NCBI GenBank assembly: GCA_944324625.1
Contig: CALUWZ010000062.1
Location: 1-9,298 of the forward strand
Source: an uncultured Mailhella sp.
GTDB taxonomy: Bacteria > Desulfobacterota > Desulfovibrionia > Desulfovibrionales > Desulfovibrionaceae
Direction: 5' to 3'
DNA length: 9,298 nucleotides
Shown here: one piece after another, positions 8,282 through 9,298 of the stretch
Layout: every line of letters begins with the position of its first letter
Numbering within the stretch: position 1 is the stretch's first letter
Made by a program: the position numbers and the translations under genes
The notes under the pieces: generated by a model
What the model was told of the DNA's origin: nothing
Database searches by the model: none
Seen by the model: the letters and a program-made list of their open reading frames with translations, nothing else

Positions 8282-9298
8282 TTAATCTTCATAATAGTTT
8301 GACTGGGCAATTTTCATGGGCATGATGAGAACCATGTAGTCAGGGTCTTCACTGCCCGTAATGCCGCAGGGACCTTCCGCACCCGTCAGCGTCCATTCAA
8401 GATCGGCTGACTGGAAATGTCCCAGAATTTCCATAAGGTTTTTGGTGGGAAATGCTATTTTTTCAATGGTGCCGTCATAGGCAATGTCGAGTTCTTCGCT
8501 GGCGGAACCGGTTTCCTGCGCCTGAGCGGACAAAGTTGCCATGGCGGGGCTCAGGGTAAAATAGGTGCAGCGGTCGTTGTCGTTATTAAAAATATAGATA
8601 CGGTCAAGGGCTTCCGTGGTTTCTTTTCTGTTCAGCGTAAGCTTTGAAGCGTCCTCGGCATTCAGTTTATTGATAAAAAGCTTGTAATCGGGGTAATTGG
8701 CTATGGTTCTCGGAACGGAAATATGTTCGGAACCGTCCTTATTTTTGATATGGAAGCGGCGTTCGCTGAAATTGAAATGGATTTCGTCTTCACCCAGCCA
8801 TTTTTTGATTTCCTGCACATATTTTTTCTGCAGGAGCAGGCCTTCTTCCCCGATTTTTTGGGCTATTTCGTCATTGACAAAACGTGCCAGTGCAAATTGG
8901 TGGCCGTTTAAGCCGCATACGTCCACTTTTCCGCTGTCGGACGCTTTCATGAACAGGCAGGACAAAACTTCCTGATCGTCGCTGATGCAGAAGCTGACCT
9001 TATCCAGAAGTTCCTGAAAATAATCCCCTGCCCACAGTACGGCGCCTTCTTCGGGAAACGGCGGAAGAGCCTGAAACCATACAGGGTCGGACACGGGCAG
9101 CTTATAGGAACGGCGTCCCTGTTCCACAAGAAGATTATTGGTTTCATTATCCAAACGAAGAACGATTTCACCGCCCGGCAGTCTTCTGACAAGTTCCACA
9201 AGGGCTTTGCCGTTGACGCCCACTTGTCCGGGTTCTTCCACTTTTGCGGAATATGTTCCCGTAAATTCAATGTTCACGTCCGTAGCCATAACGGTTAT
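8282..9298 (-). CDS. dnaN: DNA polymerase III beta subunit (sliding clamp), N-terminus beyond the window
   Basis: The frame stays open past the right edge (ITVMATDVNIEF at the boundary), so the ATG at 9289 is internal and not the true start. Comparison with the usual clamp length of about 366-390 residues suggests some 50 residues are missing. The visible 338 residues cover the rest of domain I (VGVNGKALVELVRRLPGGE), domain II and domain III. The C-terminal motif YMVLIMPMK matches the VxMPM ending that lines the partner-binding pocket of clamps. Here it is followed by about eight further residues (IAQSNYYED), whereas E. coli stops almost at once after MPMR. The clamp encircles DNA as a dimer and tethers polymerase III and repair proteins. 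It is upstream of gyrB in the same direction, so dnaA is expected further right. Confidence 0.97.
   Translation of the reverse strand: MTVMATDVNIEFTGTYSAKVEEPGQVGVNGKALVELVRRLPGGEIVLRLDNETNNLLVEQGRRSYKLPVSDPVWFQALPPFPEEGAVLWAGDYFQELLDKVSFCISDDQEVLSCLFMKASDSGKVDVCGLNGHQFALARFVNDEIAQKIGEEGLLLQKKYVQEIKKWLGEDEIHFNFSERRFHIKNKDGSEHISVPRTIANYPDYKLFINKLNAEDASKLTLNRKETTEALDRIYIFNNDNDRCTYFTLSPAMATLSAQAQETGSASEELDIAYDGTIEKIAFPTKNLMEILGHFQSADLEWTLTGAEGPCGITGSEDPDYMVLIMPMKIAQSNYYED

Noticed and set aside
9287..9289. ATG at 9289 as the start of dnaN
   Set aside because: The frame continues to the window edge, and clamp proteins have about 50 more residues of domain I before this point.

Overview
The window looks like the replication/topoisomerase neighbourhood of a Desulfovibrionaceae-type bacterium (sulfate or sulfite reducers). 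This is inferred from the gene order dnaN-gyrB-gyrA on one strand with a Gram-negative-length GyrB, and from GyrA and GyrB sequences that read like Desulfovibrio proteins. No search was possible, so genus and species are left open. By eye the housekeeping genes are moderately GC-rich. The left third (sensor, TPR gene, GGDEF gene) is clearly more AT-rich, with many AAA, ATA and TTT codons.

Layout, right to left in the direction of the main transcripts. dnaN (beta clamp) enters from beyond the right edge without its N-terminus. After 27 bp comes gyrB, and after an unusual 313 bp spacer comes gyrA; all are on the minus strand. The spacer holds two long hairpins, a four-run G5 tract and, near gyrA, a perfect 15-bp palindrome. 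gyrA ends at a palindromic stretch and a strong intrinsic terminator. Facing it on the plus strand is a single gene for a cytoplasmic PAS-GAF-GGDEF diguanylate cyclase with its own terminator. Diverging from that gene, on the minus strand, is an exported TPR protein. Twelve bases after it begins the N-terminal part of a membrane-anchored sensor, probably a histidine kinase, cut by the left edge.

How the genes work together: beta clamp and gyrase are core replication functions (processivity and supercoiling), and their order suggests that dnaA and the origin lie beyond the right edge. The left part is a signalling cluster. The TPR protein and the membrane sensor are almost certainly co-transcribed, while the cyclase is a separate unit sharing the divergent control region 1286-1514.

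I see no CRISPR array, tRNA, rRNA, transposase, prophage gene or obvious new multi-gene system. The most unusual material is non-coding: the hairpin/G-tract element between gyrB and gyrA.
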